NCBI RefSeq assembly: GCF_905171765.1
Contig: NC_053390.1
Span: 575,510,471 to 575,574,470 of the forward strand
Source: Bufo bufo
Lineage: Eukaryota > Chordata > Amphibia > Anura > Bufonidae
Reading direction: 5' to 3'
DNA length: 64,000 bases
The notes below the pieces were generated by a model. The model was not told the origin of the DNA. It ran no database searches and was given only the letters and a program-made list of their open reading frames with translations. The number at the start of each line of letters is the position of its first letter. Within the stretch, counting starts at the first letter, position 1. A program made the translations under genes and the position numbers. Shown here piece by piece: positions 42,610 through 53,639 of the stretch.

Positions 42610-42855
42610 TCTCTACATTTAATCTGTCAGCAGATTTGTACCTATGAAACTGGCTGACCTGTTACATGTGCGCTTGGCAGCTGAAGGCATCTGTGTTGGT
42701 CCCATGTTCCTATGTGTCTGCATTGCTGAGAAAAATGCTGTTTTAACATATGCAAATGAGCCTCTAGGAGCAACTGGGGCGCTGTTATTACACCTAGAGG
42801 CTCTGGTCTCTCTGCAACTGCCGTGTCCTCTGCACTTTGATTGACACGACCAGGC
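42610..42855. repeat. Interspersed repeat, tctgtcagcagatttgta family
   Basis: The segment from ctgtcagcagatttgtacct through gcaaatgagcctctaggagc to ctctgcactttgattgaca is one I recall as common in frogs. Its class is unknown. Both strands carry only short ORFs. Confidence 0.45.
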
Positions 42856-43877
42856 CGCATAAACAGGGCTTCCTTCAGGGCAATACTGGTGGTACTGTCA
42901 GGGGCCAGCGATCATGCTCTTTTAGGGGGGCCTGGACTAAGTGACTTAGTAATGTACTCGGGCCTGGCGGCCAAGTCAGTCAGAGCGGATGTCAAGTCAC
43001 GCCAGCCCGCACTTACCCAGTACAGCAGGGAGGCTGCTGCCCTCTCTAAAAATGGCTCCTGCAGTGTCTGACGTCACATCCTTACTGCCCGGTCAGACTT
43101 CCTTTCCCGTGCGCCAAGTCACAAGGTTGCGGCACTGACTGAGACTGAGACAGACAACGGCAGGAGATTCCTGAGGAAAAAAAAACACCCCACACAGGCT
43201 TGTATCATATTCATATATCATTGGGGGTTAGAGTGGGGGTGGGGCCAAAGGTGGAGGTGGAGCTGTAGGTGGAGGGATTGAGCCACATGGGGGCCCCACA
43301 AAATTTGCCTGTATGGGGCCCTGACATTTCTGATGGCAGCTCTGCGTGTAAACATCATCACAGCATTTGGCAATATGCTTTAGAGCAGCCACCATGGGCC
43401 GTAGACAAACTGAGAAGGGGACCTTATTGACTTCTAAGGGAGAGTTTTCTACGAATGCTCTATGACCTGTGCAGAGGCCATTGTGCCGATAAGTACTAGA
43501 TAAGACCGCATGAAATACAATTTTTTTTTATTACATATAATAAATTACATCACAAAAGGCGACATCCCAGAGGCAGAACACGCTGGTGATATCCTCACTG
43601 CTCCACAAGGGTTTAACGGTTGTTTGCGGTATTGGGCCTTCATTATTGGTGTAGTCTAAGTACTAGATACGCTGCAACATAATCTATTATTCATATATAG
43701 GTGTTTTCTGTCATTGTAATGATTGTCTTTATAATGAGATAACTAATGATCCGTACAGAAAAGGAATTTTCATGGTATTATTAGGCTCAGCAGCAAGTGT
43801 GAAAACTGCAGGATTTTGAGATACAGAATGTGACATGTAAAATGTAAAAAATCGCAAAACCTTTATTAAAAAATATG
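42856..43877. other. Intergenic sequence, no gene seen
   Basis: It contains GC-rich sequence (42950-43140) then AT-rich sequence. A ggggccccacaaaatttgcc motif near 43300 suggests another old repeat, not delimited. Confidence 0.4.
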
Positions 43878-43880
43878 TTT

Positions 43881-45321
43881 AAAGGGGTTGTGCAAGCAGT
43901 ATTTATTGATGACCTATCCTCAGGATAGGGCATCACTACCTAATCCTCGGCGATCCAACACATCAGCTGTTTGAAGAGGAGGCAGCGCTGCTTCCTCTTC
44001 GTTATGCAGCCAGCCAGTCGCAGGGGCAACACGTGAGGTGCACGGTGGACCGATGAGGGTCCAAATAGTATAATGCACGGTTCATCAGTTTACTCATGGT
44101 TAGCAGATAGCCTCCCTGGGCTGGCAGCACAGTGTTGAGGTGGACAGCACGAAATCCTCCGGGGCACACTCTGTGGTAGGGAAGCATCAGCCAAGATGGT
44201 GGTTGAGGTGCCCTTGATGTTAGGGGTGCTTAGGGTGCTTGTTGCGGCTAAGTCCCTTGATGGTTTTTGTCCTGACGCCAGTACCGTTAATGGTGGTACA
44301 ACCATTAGTAGTAATAATGAGGTAGACAGTGGTAAGATGCAACTCACAACTTTTACTTTGGATGTCTTTTGGTTGCAGCAGTACAAATATGCAGTCTCTA
44401 GATAGTACAGAGTTAATTCTGCAAATCCACTGTTTTAGGCTGTTTAGGTTTCGTGTTTTCGGAGCAGTGGGTTAGGTGTACCTGGTTCCTTTAGATGTGC
44501 TGGATCCTATTCCTTGACTTTCCCAACAAGCTGAATATTTCGGACAGGAAAACTCAACTGTCTCTTAGAAGTTTGGTGTGGCTGCCTGAAGCTATAAAAC
44601 CTCCACCATGCAAAGGTGTCTGTGGCCCTCAATAATGGCTCTTATCACCAATGATTCCTAGGAATGCTTGTTTCTTTTCCAGGGAGGCAAACTCTTCTCC
44701 TACTGGTCAGGGATGCAAGTCTATAGTCCGGCCACAGAAGGAAAACGCTCTTCTGCGCCTCACATCTGAGTATCACCTACTAGCGAAGTAGGCTCCACTC
44801 ACTAATCTGTGTCATGAAGTCTTCACCCTACATTTTCTTCCCACTAATTTGATCTGACTACCTCAGATCTGCTCTCTTCTGAACTACATTTTCTTATCTA
44901 ACCTCTCTCAACTCCCTCCTGGTCTCAACTCATCTGTCTCACTAGACCTGACCTGGATATATATATGACCTGAACTTTATCCCCATCTAGTGGTGGGATG
45001 TATAAATTACACCTAATAGGCCTGTTAACAGGGATTTTGCAGATACACAAATGCAAAGTTATACATTACAACCTAGTGCTTTTAATAAAGTAAAAAGTGC
45101 TTTTAAGCAGTGCCCACACACACATAGTAATTACACTGCCTGTCATCTCGCTTGCAGCACCTGCACATTGTAATTACAAGTACTCACTCCATTCAAGTTA
45201 ACAGCCTCCGCTTCAAACAGCTGATCAGGGGGGTCCTGGGTGTCAGATTCCCGCCAATCAGATATTTATGACCTGCCATTAGGAATAGGTCATCAATATA
45301 AAGTGCATGCACAACCCCTCT
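43881..45321. mobile_element. Inverted-repeat element (aaaggggttgt ends), interrupted
   Basis: The left end aaaggggttgtgcaagcag and the right end gtgcatgcacaacccctct are inverted repeats. tgatgacctatcctcaggat in the left half is answered by a degenerate gacctgccattaggaatagg in the right half. The middle (about 44030-45060) does not fit and is probably an insertion with LTR-like character. This is a very common anuran repeat by recollection. Confidence 0.65.
44030..45060. other. Probable LTR-like insertion in the preceding element
   Basis: The sequence (for example gtgcccttgatgttaggggt and gttaggtgtacctggttcc) interrupts the palindromic element. No boundaries with duplication could be set. 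Overlapping ORFs of 61-98 residues look meaningless. Confidence 0.35.
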
Positions 45322-45889
45322 AACATAAAAACTTGATTTAAACAATAGATCATTTTTTGGTGATAAATCCCCCTTGTCTTCCACCAGCTTAGCTTCAGAA
45401 GAAACGTATTGATTTCCAAAGCTGACATTTGGATCCATTGTATTGTTATAATCTTTATTATACAGTAGCTGTTGTCCAGAAAATTTTATTTTTTTAATTA
45501 ATAGGTGTAAAATAATAAAATAAGTCATGCTCACCTTCCTGATCCTTCTCATGAACAGCAGCCTAGCCTCCCATTGAAAACAATGTGAGACATATCCTGC
45601 GCGGCCGTGTGCAGAATCCACACCAAATTTCTGACTTTAAAAGACACTGTGTAAATGGGGCCCTAACCAGATGGCTTAACCAAAAAATACATGTTGTTTT
45701 AATATGGAAATCTCCTGGTTTTACAGAAGTGAGCTGTTGTTTAACACAAGACTCAGTTACTGGTATTTTTTCTCCAAGTCATAAGTTTAATGTATCATTT
45801 GATAAACATGTGATCCACCCCTGAACTTTAAGTAAAATAGAGATATTGTATTCGACAAAATGTCATCAACTTCAGACTTAAAGGGAGTC
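45322..45889. other. Intergenic sequence, no feature seen
   Basis: Short overlapping ORFs only. Confidence 0.4.
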
Positions 45890-46015
45890 TACACTTTTTT
45901 TTTTTATTACTGATGCTCTATCACCCACATCTGATCGGCGAGGGTCTGACACCTGGGATCCCCGCCCATCAGCTGTTTGAGAAGGTAGCGGCGCTCACAG
46001 GAGCCTGTTTCCCTC
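45890..46015. mobile_element. Fragment of the ctgatcggcgagggtc palindromic family
   Basis: ttaaagggagtctacact, then atctgatcggcgagggtctg and gatccccgcccatcagctgt, match the subterminal part of the element at 43881. Only one end is present. Confidence 0.5.
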
Positions 46016-46385
46016 AGGCCTGGTGTACTCACGACTATTATTACTGACCTGGGCGAGCCGGAGCAGAGTATGGGAGTGGTAGTGGCTCTGATGAGATGTT
46101 GTAGTATCACGGGGTCGTACCTCAGGCTGTTGCTCCCTGGGGTCAGTGCAGTCAAGGAGGGACAACCTATATTTGCTTGGGCACTCCCTTTAGTTGTGGA
46201 CTCCCTGTTGATAGTACATAGCTTGCGGTGCTTTTGATGTTAATGTCCAAGTGGGTGCAAGGCAAGGCTCTTAGGTAAGGCAGTAGCCTGCGTGTGGTGT
46301 TAGGAGAGTCAGTAACCAGGCCTGATTAAACGTAAACAAACTGAATAAAATGGCGTGGTGTTAAACAGGCAGGAAGTGCTCATCC
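46016..46385. repeat. LTR-like fragment
   Basis: gagagtcagtaaccaggcct near 46303 matches gagtcagtaatcaggccgg near 11728, so the two are copies of one dispersed repeat. Boundaries are not resolved. Confidence 0.4.
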
Positions 46386-46389
46386 CCAT

Positions 46390-46750
46390 ATACAGTTATG
46401 CATGTATATACAGGGGAGCAGATCCTGCACTTGTGGCCCATTGCTAATGGCGATCCCCAGCAAAAATACATACAGTGGAGGATGCCCACAGCGGACCACA
46501 AGTACCACAATAAACATCCTACACAGGATAGCAATTATGTGGATGTAATAACCAATATAACAATATAATAATAGCAAAGACAGGTGCACTCTGCGGTCTT
46601 ACTAAACCCTTCTTGTGTAGGATGTTTATTGTGGTACTTGTGGTCCACTACGGGCATCCTCCACTGTATGCATTTTTGCTGGGGATCGCCATTAGCAACG
46701 GGCCACAAGTGCAGGATTTGCTCCCCTGTATATAGATGCTCAACTGCATA
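46390..46750. repeat. Inverted repeat with arms of about 130 bp
   Basis: tatacaggggagcagatcct...aaacatcctacaca on the left is answered by tgtgtaggatgtttattgtg...gctcccctgtatat on the right. The spacer (46553-46610) is itself inverted at 47163-47218 (ctctgcggtcttactaaacc against the ggtttagtaagaccgcaggg copy), so inversion has occurred at two scales. Confidence 0.8.
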
Positions 46751-46799
46751 TGGGTTTGAGCACTTCCTGCCTTTTGACACCACACCATTTTTTGTTGTT

Positions 46800-47570
46800 T
46801 GTGTATAGATATGTTTGGAGGTGTATAAACTCCAATTTAAATGTGCCTGTTTTCCATGTATAGGCTACATTTAGGTGCACCTCCGAGGCCTGGGCCGTAC
46901 CAGCCAGTCTTGAGTGGGACTTGCAGACTCCTCCCTCCTCCCATTGCTAGCATGGTTACATGCTGGAGGTAACTGGTGAGTTGTCTGAGTCGGACCTCAC
47001 GCTCCTGTAATTCGCCCACTGGCCCCTGGTATTGCCCACATGGCACAGGTAGGTGAGTGTTAGGACCCGAGCTACTTGAGAAACCTTGGCGCGATGCTCG
47101 GGCTCAGACATGTCCTACACCGTAGGACATGTTGGCTAATCTCTCAATTTTAACATCAGTTTGAGGGTTTAGTAAGACCGCAGGGTGCACCTGTCTTTGC
47201 TACTATTATATTGTAAAATTAAATGTAACCAAAGTCTCTCTTTACTGTGCACCAAAGAGGAGTTATAGTACATTCAAGGAGTCATTTATTAGGACTGGCG
47301 TTTTAGACTCTGGTCTTAATAACCCCTATAGCTGGCAGTGTATCCGCTGAAGTTATGAAGAGGTGCTGGCCTCTCCATATCTTCAGCACATCCACCACCA
47401 GTCTAAATGTAAGCCAGCTTCCTAGATGCCTTACTTGTAGAAAATGACGAATAAGACAGGCCAGGGAAAAGTCGCAAATTGCGGTTCAACTAACCATTGT
47501 GCTGCAATCTGCACCAGTAATATGCCTACTATAGGCGTATTTCTGGAAAGTAAATAACCCCCTCAGTCTT
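46800..47570. other. Unassigned sequence around the second inverted copy
   Basis: Apart from 47163-47218 (the inverse of 46555-46612), nothing is recognised. Confidence 0.4.
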
Positions 47571-47582
47571 TATCTATCCTGC

Positions 47583-47665
47583 TTAACCTCTTCCCGTCCG
47601 CAATCCGTCTATATACGTGATAACTACACATGCCCCATGCAGTTATCACGTGTATAGACGTCGGT
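47583..47665. repeat. Hairpin cgtctatatacgtgataact
   Basis: cgtctatatacgtgataact and agttatcacgtgtatagacg form a near-perfect hairpin after taacctcttcccgtccgca. It resembles a small frog MITE. Confidence 0.7.
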
Positions 47666-47728
47666 AGCCTTAAAGAGAGGAAGCGCTGCTTCACTGCTCT
47701 CTGCAGCGCTTCCCCGCAATGTACCCTA

Positions 47729-48130
47729 CTTCCTTTTTCTGCCCAGCGATAACTGAGCCTTTAGCATCGGTTTCTGGGCAGAATAGTATCTGTTGACCAC
47801 CACGATTTTTGTCCAATCGTGGTGGATATATTGCTTACATGAACCGGCGCTCCCCTTGCTTTTTTTCAGCCTCCGCCTCCCTCCGCCTCCCTCCTCCTCC
47901 CTCCTCCTCCCTCCTCCTCCCTCCTCCTCCCTCCTTGACATCGCAAATAAAGGCATACCTACGATCTTCCCCTGCTTCCTTCTTCTGCCCAGCGATAACC
48001 GAGCCTTTAGCATCGGTTTCTGGGCAGAGTAGTTTCTGTTGACCACCACGATTGTCCAATCGTGGTGGTCAAATGTTTACATGACCCAGCGCTCCTGTCC
48101 TTATTTCAGCCCCCTTCTCCTTCTTCCTCC
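47729..48130. repeat. 246-bp tandem duplication with a CTCC microsatellite
   Basis: gcccagcgataactgagcct at 47741 recurs at 47987 as gcccagcgataaccgagcct. Each copy contains the hairpin accaccacgat...atcgtggtgg. A (CTCCTCCCT)n tract at about 47876-47935 separates them. Confidence 0.88.
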
Positions 48131-48309
48131 TTCACTTCACAGCGATCCAGTGAAGGAGGACTGAAGAAGACACAGTGTGACACTTCTCTATATATCTTTA
48201 TACATAGTATATAGATATATAGATATATTATCTCCATATTATCTATCATTTGCCCCAACCAGATTAGTCAGGTAGGAAAAAAAAATATTATATGAAAAGA
48301 TATTTCTAT

Positions 48310-48313
48310 AAGG

Positions 48314-48356
<43 letters not shown>

Positions 48357-48522
48357 CACGTCACATCAGGTAAATTGAAAAAAGTGGTGTCCTTTAGTGA
48401 TGTTTCAGTTCTCTTACTGGAATATAATCTGCTTAGTACCAGTAAGAGAACTGAAATATCGCCACTTTTTTCACTTTATCTGGATGTGACGCTGATTTTT
48501 TTCTACACTGAGAGTGCTGCCC

Positions 48523-48557
<35 letters not shown>
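48310..48557. repeat. Two (TA)n microsatellites around an inverted repeat
   Basis: TA runs lie at about 48318-48352 and 48528-48557. Between them cagttctcttactgg and ccagtaagagaactg form part of a larger palindrome (48360-48490) whose outer ends are cgtcacatc and gatgtgacg. Confidence 0.85.
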
Positions 48558-48561
<4 letters not shown>

Positions 48562-48654
48562 AAAAAAAATTTACTAACTTGATTATGCAGGTATGGGAAA
48601 AAAATGACAGACAGAGTGACAGCAGTTTAGGTGGGATCAACCATCTGACAGTTA

Positions 48655-48812
48655 AGTCTCATTCACACATCCGTGTCCGTGCTCAAATCCGTGAAAATGT
48701 GGTCAGTGATGCATCCATAAAGGATCCGTCTTAGTTTTTTCTTTCTAATGATCCACGAAACACGGATGTCATCCTGCACACTTGCATGGAACACTGATGT
48801 GTGAATGAGGCT
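48655..48812. mobile_element. 158-bp MITE with TTA duplication
   Basis: agtctcattcacacatccgtg and, from the right, agcctcattcacacatcagtg are inverted repeats flanked by TTA (48652-48654 and 48813-48815). Confidence 0.82.
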
Positions 48813-48836
48813 TTAGAGAAGAAAAAAAAGCCGCAC

Positions 48837-48945
48837 AATATCCAATTTTAGTGAAAAGAGTAGTGTCCTTTATTCATCCATATAGCTGGTGAATAAAGGG
48901 CACTACTTTCTTCATTAAAGTTGGATGTGCTGCGGTTTCTTTTTC
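48837..48945. repeat. Inverted repeat ccgcacaatatccaatttta
   Basis: gtagtgtcctttattca and tgaataaagggcactac form the inner stem. The outer ccgcacaatatccaa and ttggatgtgctgcgg pair imperfectly. It resembles the palindrome at 48360. Confidence 0.75.
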
Positions 48946-48998
48946 TTATATAATATACCATTCAGTGTTACTGTATACAATACATTCCAGAACTGTAA

Positions 48999-49162
48999 GG
49001 CTGAGTTCACACTTCAGTTATTTGATCAGTGATTTCCATCAGTTATTGTGAGCCAAAACTAGTAGTGACGCCTACTCAGAGATCAGGTATGATGGAAAGA
49101 TTTGCACCTAGTTTTGGCTCACAATAACTGATGGAAATAACGGACCAAAAGTCACATAGGGC
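48999..49162. mobile_element. 164-bp MITE with TAA duplication
   Basis: The left end ggctgagttcacacttcag follows TAA (48996-48998), and the right end tcacatagggc precedes TAA (49163-49165). The strong inner palindrome is tccatcagttattgtgagcc with its complement. Confidence 0.7.
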
Positions 49163-49165
49163 TAA

Positions 49166-49368
49166 TTAGGTTGCAAGGGGGGGGGGGGGGGTCACTCACA
49201 TAAGCGTTTTGATTTCCGTATAACATGGTTATAATGAAAAATAACAGAATTGGTATAACGGAAAACAAAAGGAACACTTTCTGTTTTAATCCATCCTAAT
49301 ATAGTTAAATGGAGAATAAATAATAGTGTGTTCGCTGATAGTTATTTTTAAAATTTTATTTCAGAAAT
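49166..49368. other. Lead-in to the piggyBac ORF, with a poly(G) run
   Basis: A run of about 15 G at 49180 precedes AT-rich sequence. The left piggyBac terminus expected here was not recognised. Confidence 0.4.
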
Positions 49369-51188
49369 ATGTCTCAGAAACAGTACACTGCAGATGAGGC
49401 TTACGAACTGCTGTGCTTAGACAGTGAGCTGTCTGATAACGCTGATATGACAGTGATGTCAGTTTCTGTGGTTTTGAGGAGAGCGACACAGAGAGCTCTG
49501 ACAGTAGTGTGCACGCTGGACGATTATCAAAGAGGTGCAGAACCACCAAACCACAAAATTCTGACACGCCTAGCACCAGCAGAGATGTCACAACTACAAG
49601 TGCACCAAGTCCAGACGCGCCTAGCACCAGCAGAGTTATACCAACTTCCAGCAGAGAGGCACAAGTGCCTGAAACGCTCCCTCAAATTGCCTCTCTGAAT
49701 TGGCAACCCCCAAGTACAGGCATCCCGTTTGTCCCAGAATTTAATGCTGTACCAGGTATTACACTGGATGTAACTGGATTTGACCCACTACAGTTTTTTC
49801 AGCTGTTTTTACCGGACGACCTTTTTGAGCTTTTTGTAAAAGAGACAAATTTATATGGTGCTCAATATATTTCAAATAACCCCTCCTCTTACTATGCCCG
49901 GCCTGGACAATGGACACCCACAAATGTGGAAGAAATGAAAAAAATTTTGGCCTTAACATTTGCAATGGGTATCGTAAAAAAAACTACAATAGGGTCTTAT
50001 TGGGAGGCAAGTCCCATCCATAGCACCCCAAGTTTTGCAACTGTTATGTCCAGACAGCGATATGAAATACTCCTCAAGTTCTTCCATTTCAATGACAACA
50101 GTCAGTGCCCCTCAAATTCTTCTCCGGATTACGACCGGTTATACAAAATTAGGCCGCTTCTAAATTATCTGTCGGAAAAATGTTTAACTGTTTATACCCC
50201 TCTGAAAATGTCTCAGTTGATGAGCCAATTGTAAAATTTAAAGGAAGGTTACATTTCAAGCAATTCCTTCCATCCAAGCGGGCCAGATATGGTATCAAAC
50301 TTAACAAGTTGTGTGAAAGCACAACAGGTTACACTTCTGCATTTCGAGTGTACCAAGGGAGGGACAGCGAATTAAACCCCCAAGGATGCCCAGCTGGTTT
50401 TGGAACAAATGCAAAAGTTGTCTGGGAACTAATGGGTAACAAATTATTTATAGACAATTATTACACAAGTATTCCCCTTTTCCAGAGCCTGCAAGAAGCA
50501 AATACGGGAGCATGTGGCACATTCAGGAGAAATCGCAGAGGTTTTCCACAATCCCTGCTGGCAAAAAAACTACAAAGAGGACAATCTGATGCCCTTCGTA
50601 GTGGCAACCTGCTGGCACTACGCTACAAGGACAGAAAAGATCTACAGTACTTATGCTAAGTACGATTCACACAGAAGCCACAGTGCCAGTAAGAGAAAGG
50701 GGGTCAACCACCGATAAACAAAAACCGACTTGCATACTAGAATACAATAAGTACATGGGGGCACCGACCTGTCTGATCAGGTACTTAAACCATACGAGGT
50801 AATGCGCAAGTCCTATGTATGGTATAAAAAGTTATCTATCTATTTGCCAGAAATGGCAATGTACAACTCCTATGTGCTGTACAAAAAGTCTGGGCGAACA
50901 CAAACATTTCTTTGCTATCAAGAAATAGTTATTGAGAAATTAATGTACCCCATTAGAGGCCCCACCCTACCACTGGAAGCAGAAGAAATAAGGAGATTAG
51001 TTGAAAGGCACTTTATTGCAGCTATACGCCTAACACAAAACCAAAGACATCCACAAAGGAGGTGCCGTGTCTGCTCAAAATGAGGCATCAGACGAGACAC
51101 AAGATACTTTTGCCCTGACTGCCCCTCTCGGCCAGCACTGTGTATTGGAAACTGTTTTAAAGTGTATCATACACTGGCACGCTTTTAA
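49369..51188 (+). pseudogene. piggyBac-family transposase with frameshifts
   Basis: The start MSQKQYTADEAYELL is followed by an acidic region in a shifted frame (FEESDTESSDSS). The main domain opens with FVPEFNAVPGITLDVTGFDP. The catalytic aspartates appear in SVDEPIVKFKGR (about 50210), FIDNYYTSIPLF (about 50450) and GTDLSDQVLKPYE (about 50765). The C-terminal cysteine-rich RING-like region has RRCRVCSK, then YFCPDCPSRPALCIGNC, ending at TAA 51186-51188. At least three frameshifts (near 49460, 50190 and 50760) and a TGA at about 51081 break it. Length is about 600 codons, normal for the family. The catalytic aspartates are intact as sequence, so decay is moderate. Confidence 0.93.
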
Positions 51189-51289
51189 ATTTTCTTGATG
51201 AAGAAAAATATATATAATATTGCTGTTCTCTTTTGGTATTTTTGGTACACATAGTACTTATACTAGTATTTATTAATTTTTTGTAGTTT

Positions 51290-51960
51290 GCTAAATCAGC
51301 AGCATAGTGAAAAAATGCAGTTTTGTTACATGTTCCAACAAAAGGTGTAAAAAATTGAAAAAGTTATTTTACAATAAACCTCTTGTTGAATACTTTGTAT
51401 TGTCTATTTTATTCAGTAGTGTCCTTTTTAGGTGATTTTTAATGTTTTGGCTGCATATGGCCATTGCAAAGACAGCATGCTGGTATCTAAGCTGAAAGGT
51501 GTGCCTTTACTTCTGGGTGCCATAAAGTGCCCTGGGAATGGGCGACGTACACAATTGGGGTGTTGTTTTTTGCAGAAGAGTTTCCTGCATTGATATTGGG
51601 GAGCTTTTTCTTGATAGCTTGCAGCATGTTTGCAGTAATTTGGGCTAAATTAGCAGCAAAGTGAAAAAATGCAATTTTATTTTTTTTGTTCCATCTTCCA
51701 ACAAAAAGTGGAAAAAAATGGAAAATGTCATTTTTACAATATACCCCTCGTTGAATACTTTAAGATGTCTATTTTACCCAGTAGTGTCCTTTGTAGGTGA
51801 TTTTTTATGTTTTGGCTGCATAGGGCCACTGCAAAGACAACATGCTGCTATCTAATGGCCTATGGAAAAAATTGCACTTTAAAGCTGAAAGGTATGCCTT
51901 TACTTCTGGGCGCAATAAAGTGCCCTGGGAGTGGGCGACGTACACAATTCAGATATTCTC
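51290..51960. repeat. Tandem duplication of about 354 bp in the piggyBac 3' region
   Basis: gctaaatcagcagcatagtg (51289) and gctaaattagcagcaaagtg (about 51643) start two copies. Both continue through acaaaaggtgtaaaa-type sequence, agtagtgtcctttttaggtg and tgcctttacttctggg to gggcgacgtacacaatt. Confidence 0.88.
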
Positions 51961-52256
51961 TACGTCCTGATCAGTAAGGTAATATATTTTGGTATCAATA
52001 TTTGCATTTGTACTACTAATCAAGGAAGTGTTGTGGCCAAATTAACAAAAAAAGTTAAAAAAATGACTTTTTTCGCCATTTCTCTGCTCATAATAATAAA
52101 AAAAACACAGTAATTTATTAAATCAGTCAATAAAATATTTACCATATGTGTCTTGGAAAAAATAAAGTCAAAACAGTTATGATATGCAAAGCACTTGTAA
52201 AGATATTATTATTTAAAACAGTGCATAGCAGAACTGTAAGTTTTGACCTGGACACT

Positions 52257-52291
52257 GGGGCATCAATGACCCTTGGTCATGAAAGGCTTAA
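52257..52291. mobile_element. Likely right terminus of the piggyBac element with TTAA
   Basis: gggcatcaatgacccttggt, then catgaaaggc, abuts TTAA (52288-52291), the piggyBac target. The palindrome atgacccttggtcat is in keeping with a terminal region. The matching left end is missing. Confidence 0.5.
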
Positions 52292-52755
52292 AGAAGACCT
52301 TTGACTAGAATAAAAAATCTAAACTAAGTATACAGACATGGAGAGCGGCGCCCAGAGATCCCCCTGCAATTACTATAATCCCTGGGTGCCGCTCCGTTCT
52401 CCCGGTATAGGCTCCGGTATCTTCATATGTTCGGCTCCACCCAGTTGAGCCTGCCGGCGTCTCCTTCTCCCAGGCTGTAGCGCTGGCCAATCGCAGCGCT
52501 CAGCTCATAGCCTGAGAGTTTTTTTTTTTCTCTTAGGCTATGATCTGAGCGCTACAATTGGCGAGCGCTACAGCCTGGGAGAAGGAGACGCCGGCAGGCT
52601 CCACCCAGTTGAACCGAACATATGAAGATACCGGAGCCTATACCGGGAGAATGGAGAGGCGCCCAGGGGTAATAGTAAGTGCAGGGAGATCCCTGGGAGC
52701 CGCTCTCCATGTCTGTATACTTAGTTTAGATTTTCTATTCTAGTGAAAGGTCCTC
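52292..52755. mobile_element. Palindromic element, arms of about 220 bp
   Basis: agaagacctttgactagaat and attctagtgaaaggtcctct form the ends. The palindrome centre is near 52524 (tctcaggc/ttttt/gcctaagag). Arms carry gagaaggagacgccggcagg and its complement. The mirrored 61-residue ORFs on the two strands are this palindrome. Confidence 0.85.
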
Positions 52756-52758
52756 TAA

Positions 52759-53003
52759 GGGCTGTTTCACACGAGCGGATGCCGTGTGTGGCATCCGCTC
52801 CGTGAATGACAGCCAAGACCCGATGCAGACTGCAGAGGCACGGAGCATTAACATGACTGATAATGCTCCGTGCCTCTCTGTGACCTCTTTACTACGAAAT
52901 CACAGTCATGTTAATGCTCCGTGCCTCTGCAGTCTGCATCGGGTCTTGGCACTCTTTCACGGAGCGGATGCCACGCACGGCATCCGCTCGTGTGAAACAG
53001 CCC
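52759..53003. mobile_element. 245-bp MITE with TAA duplication
   Basis: gggctgtttcacacgagcgg is perfectly inverted at the right end. TAA flanks both sides (52756-52758 and 53004-53006). Most of the element is palindromic around tctgtgacctctttactacg. The TAA on the left abuts the end of the preceding element. Confidence 0.93.
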
Positions 53004-53006
53004 TAA

Positions 53007-53274
53007 GTCTCCAATCCTTTCCAGCTAAGAACAGCAATTTATCACATCGCCTGCAATTCACATTTCCTATAATATGACTGGCCAAAATTGTCCTGTAAAT
53101 GTTCAGGGTGTCTTTAACACGTTTTCCTTCCACTGCGAACCTGAAGCAGGCAGAGTGTGTTTACCCCATTTTCCCTCCACTGCAGCAAGGCCTGCAATGC
53201 TTGACATTGATCATCTTGCTGACTCTCACATTGTTGTTCTAGAATTCTACTTTATCTTCTCTTTCTTCCTGTAG
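53007..53274. other. Unassigned sequence ending in a strong splice acceptor
   Basis: The stretch ends with a long pyrimidine tract and cctgtag (53268-53274), preceded by a branch-point-like ttgctgactct. Confidence 0.4.
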
Positions 53275-53474
53275 AAGTGGCAGAGGACACACAGGGAACT
53301 GTTAGTCTCCGGACGCTTCTAGCCGAATGCCTGGGGACAGGAATGCTTGCAGTGCACTCCTTCTTCCAGGAACCACCTTGGGTGCTTACTCCTAAAACAC
53401 TAGCATCTTCTCCTGAAGTCAAGGGGAAGGGTCAGCCCCCAGCTCCTGAGCTCCAGAGAGCTGGGCCAGAATAG
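53275..53474 (+). other. Possible orphan exon, unidentified
   Basis: After the acceptor at 53274 a frame stays open for 66 codons (EVAEDTQGTVSLRTLLAECL, then GTGMLAVHSFFQEP) to a TAG at 53472-53474. LLAECLGTGML recalls the first membrane helix of aquaporins, but only by those few residues, and it does not continue as one. It could be a retained exon fragment, a transposon exon or chance. Confidence 0.2.
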
Positions 53475-53600
53475 TTAACTCCGGCCAAACTGAACGTGAA
53501 TCCTGCTCGAACATTCAGGCTGTGTGTTACATAGAAGCATATTACATGACATTAAATTCATCACATTACAACAGTGCAACAACAAAGAATTGCAGATACA
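53475..53600. other. Approach to the second hAT copy
   Basis: The left end of the hAT copy should lie here or just downstream, but no tagagatgagc terminus is found. Confidence 0.35.
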
Positions 53601-53639
53601 CTATCTGGGGTTCTGTACATGCTCCATGCATGGCACACA

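Noticed and set aside
45193..45621. 142-residue minus-strand ORF
   Set aside because: It runs from the end of an inverted-repeat element into unrelated DNA, with no recognisable motif.
52305..52743. Mirrored 61-residue ORFs
   Set aside because: Same explanation: arms of a palindromic element.
53275..53330. Aquaporin exon
   Set aside because: Only about ten residues (LLAECLGTGML) resemble a first membrane helix. The next residues do not continue as a membrane protein.
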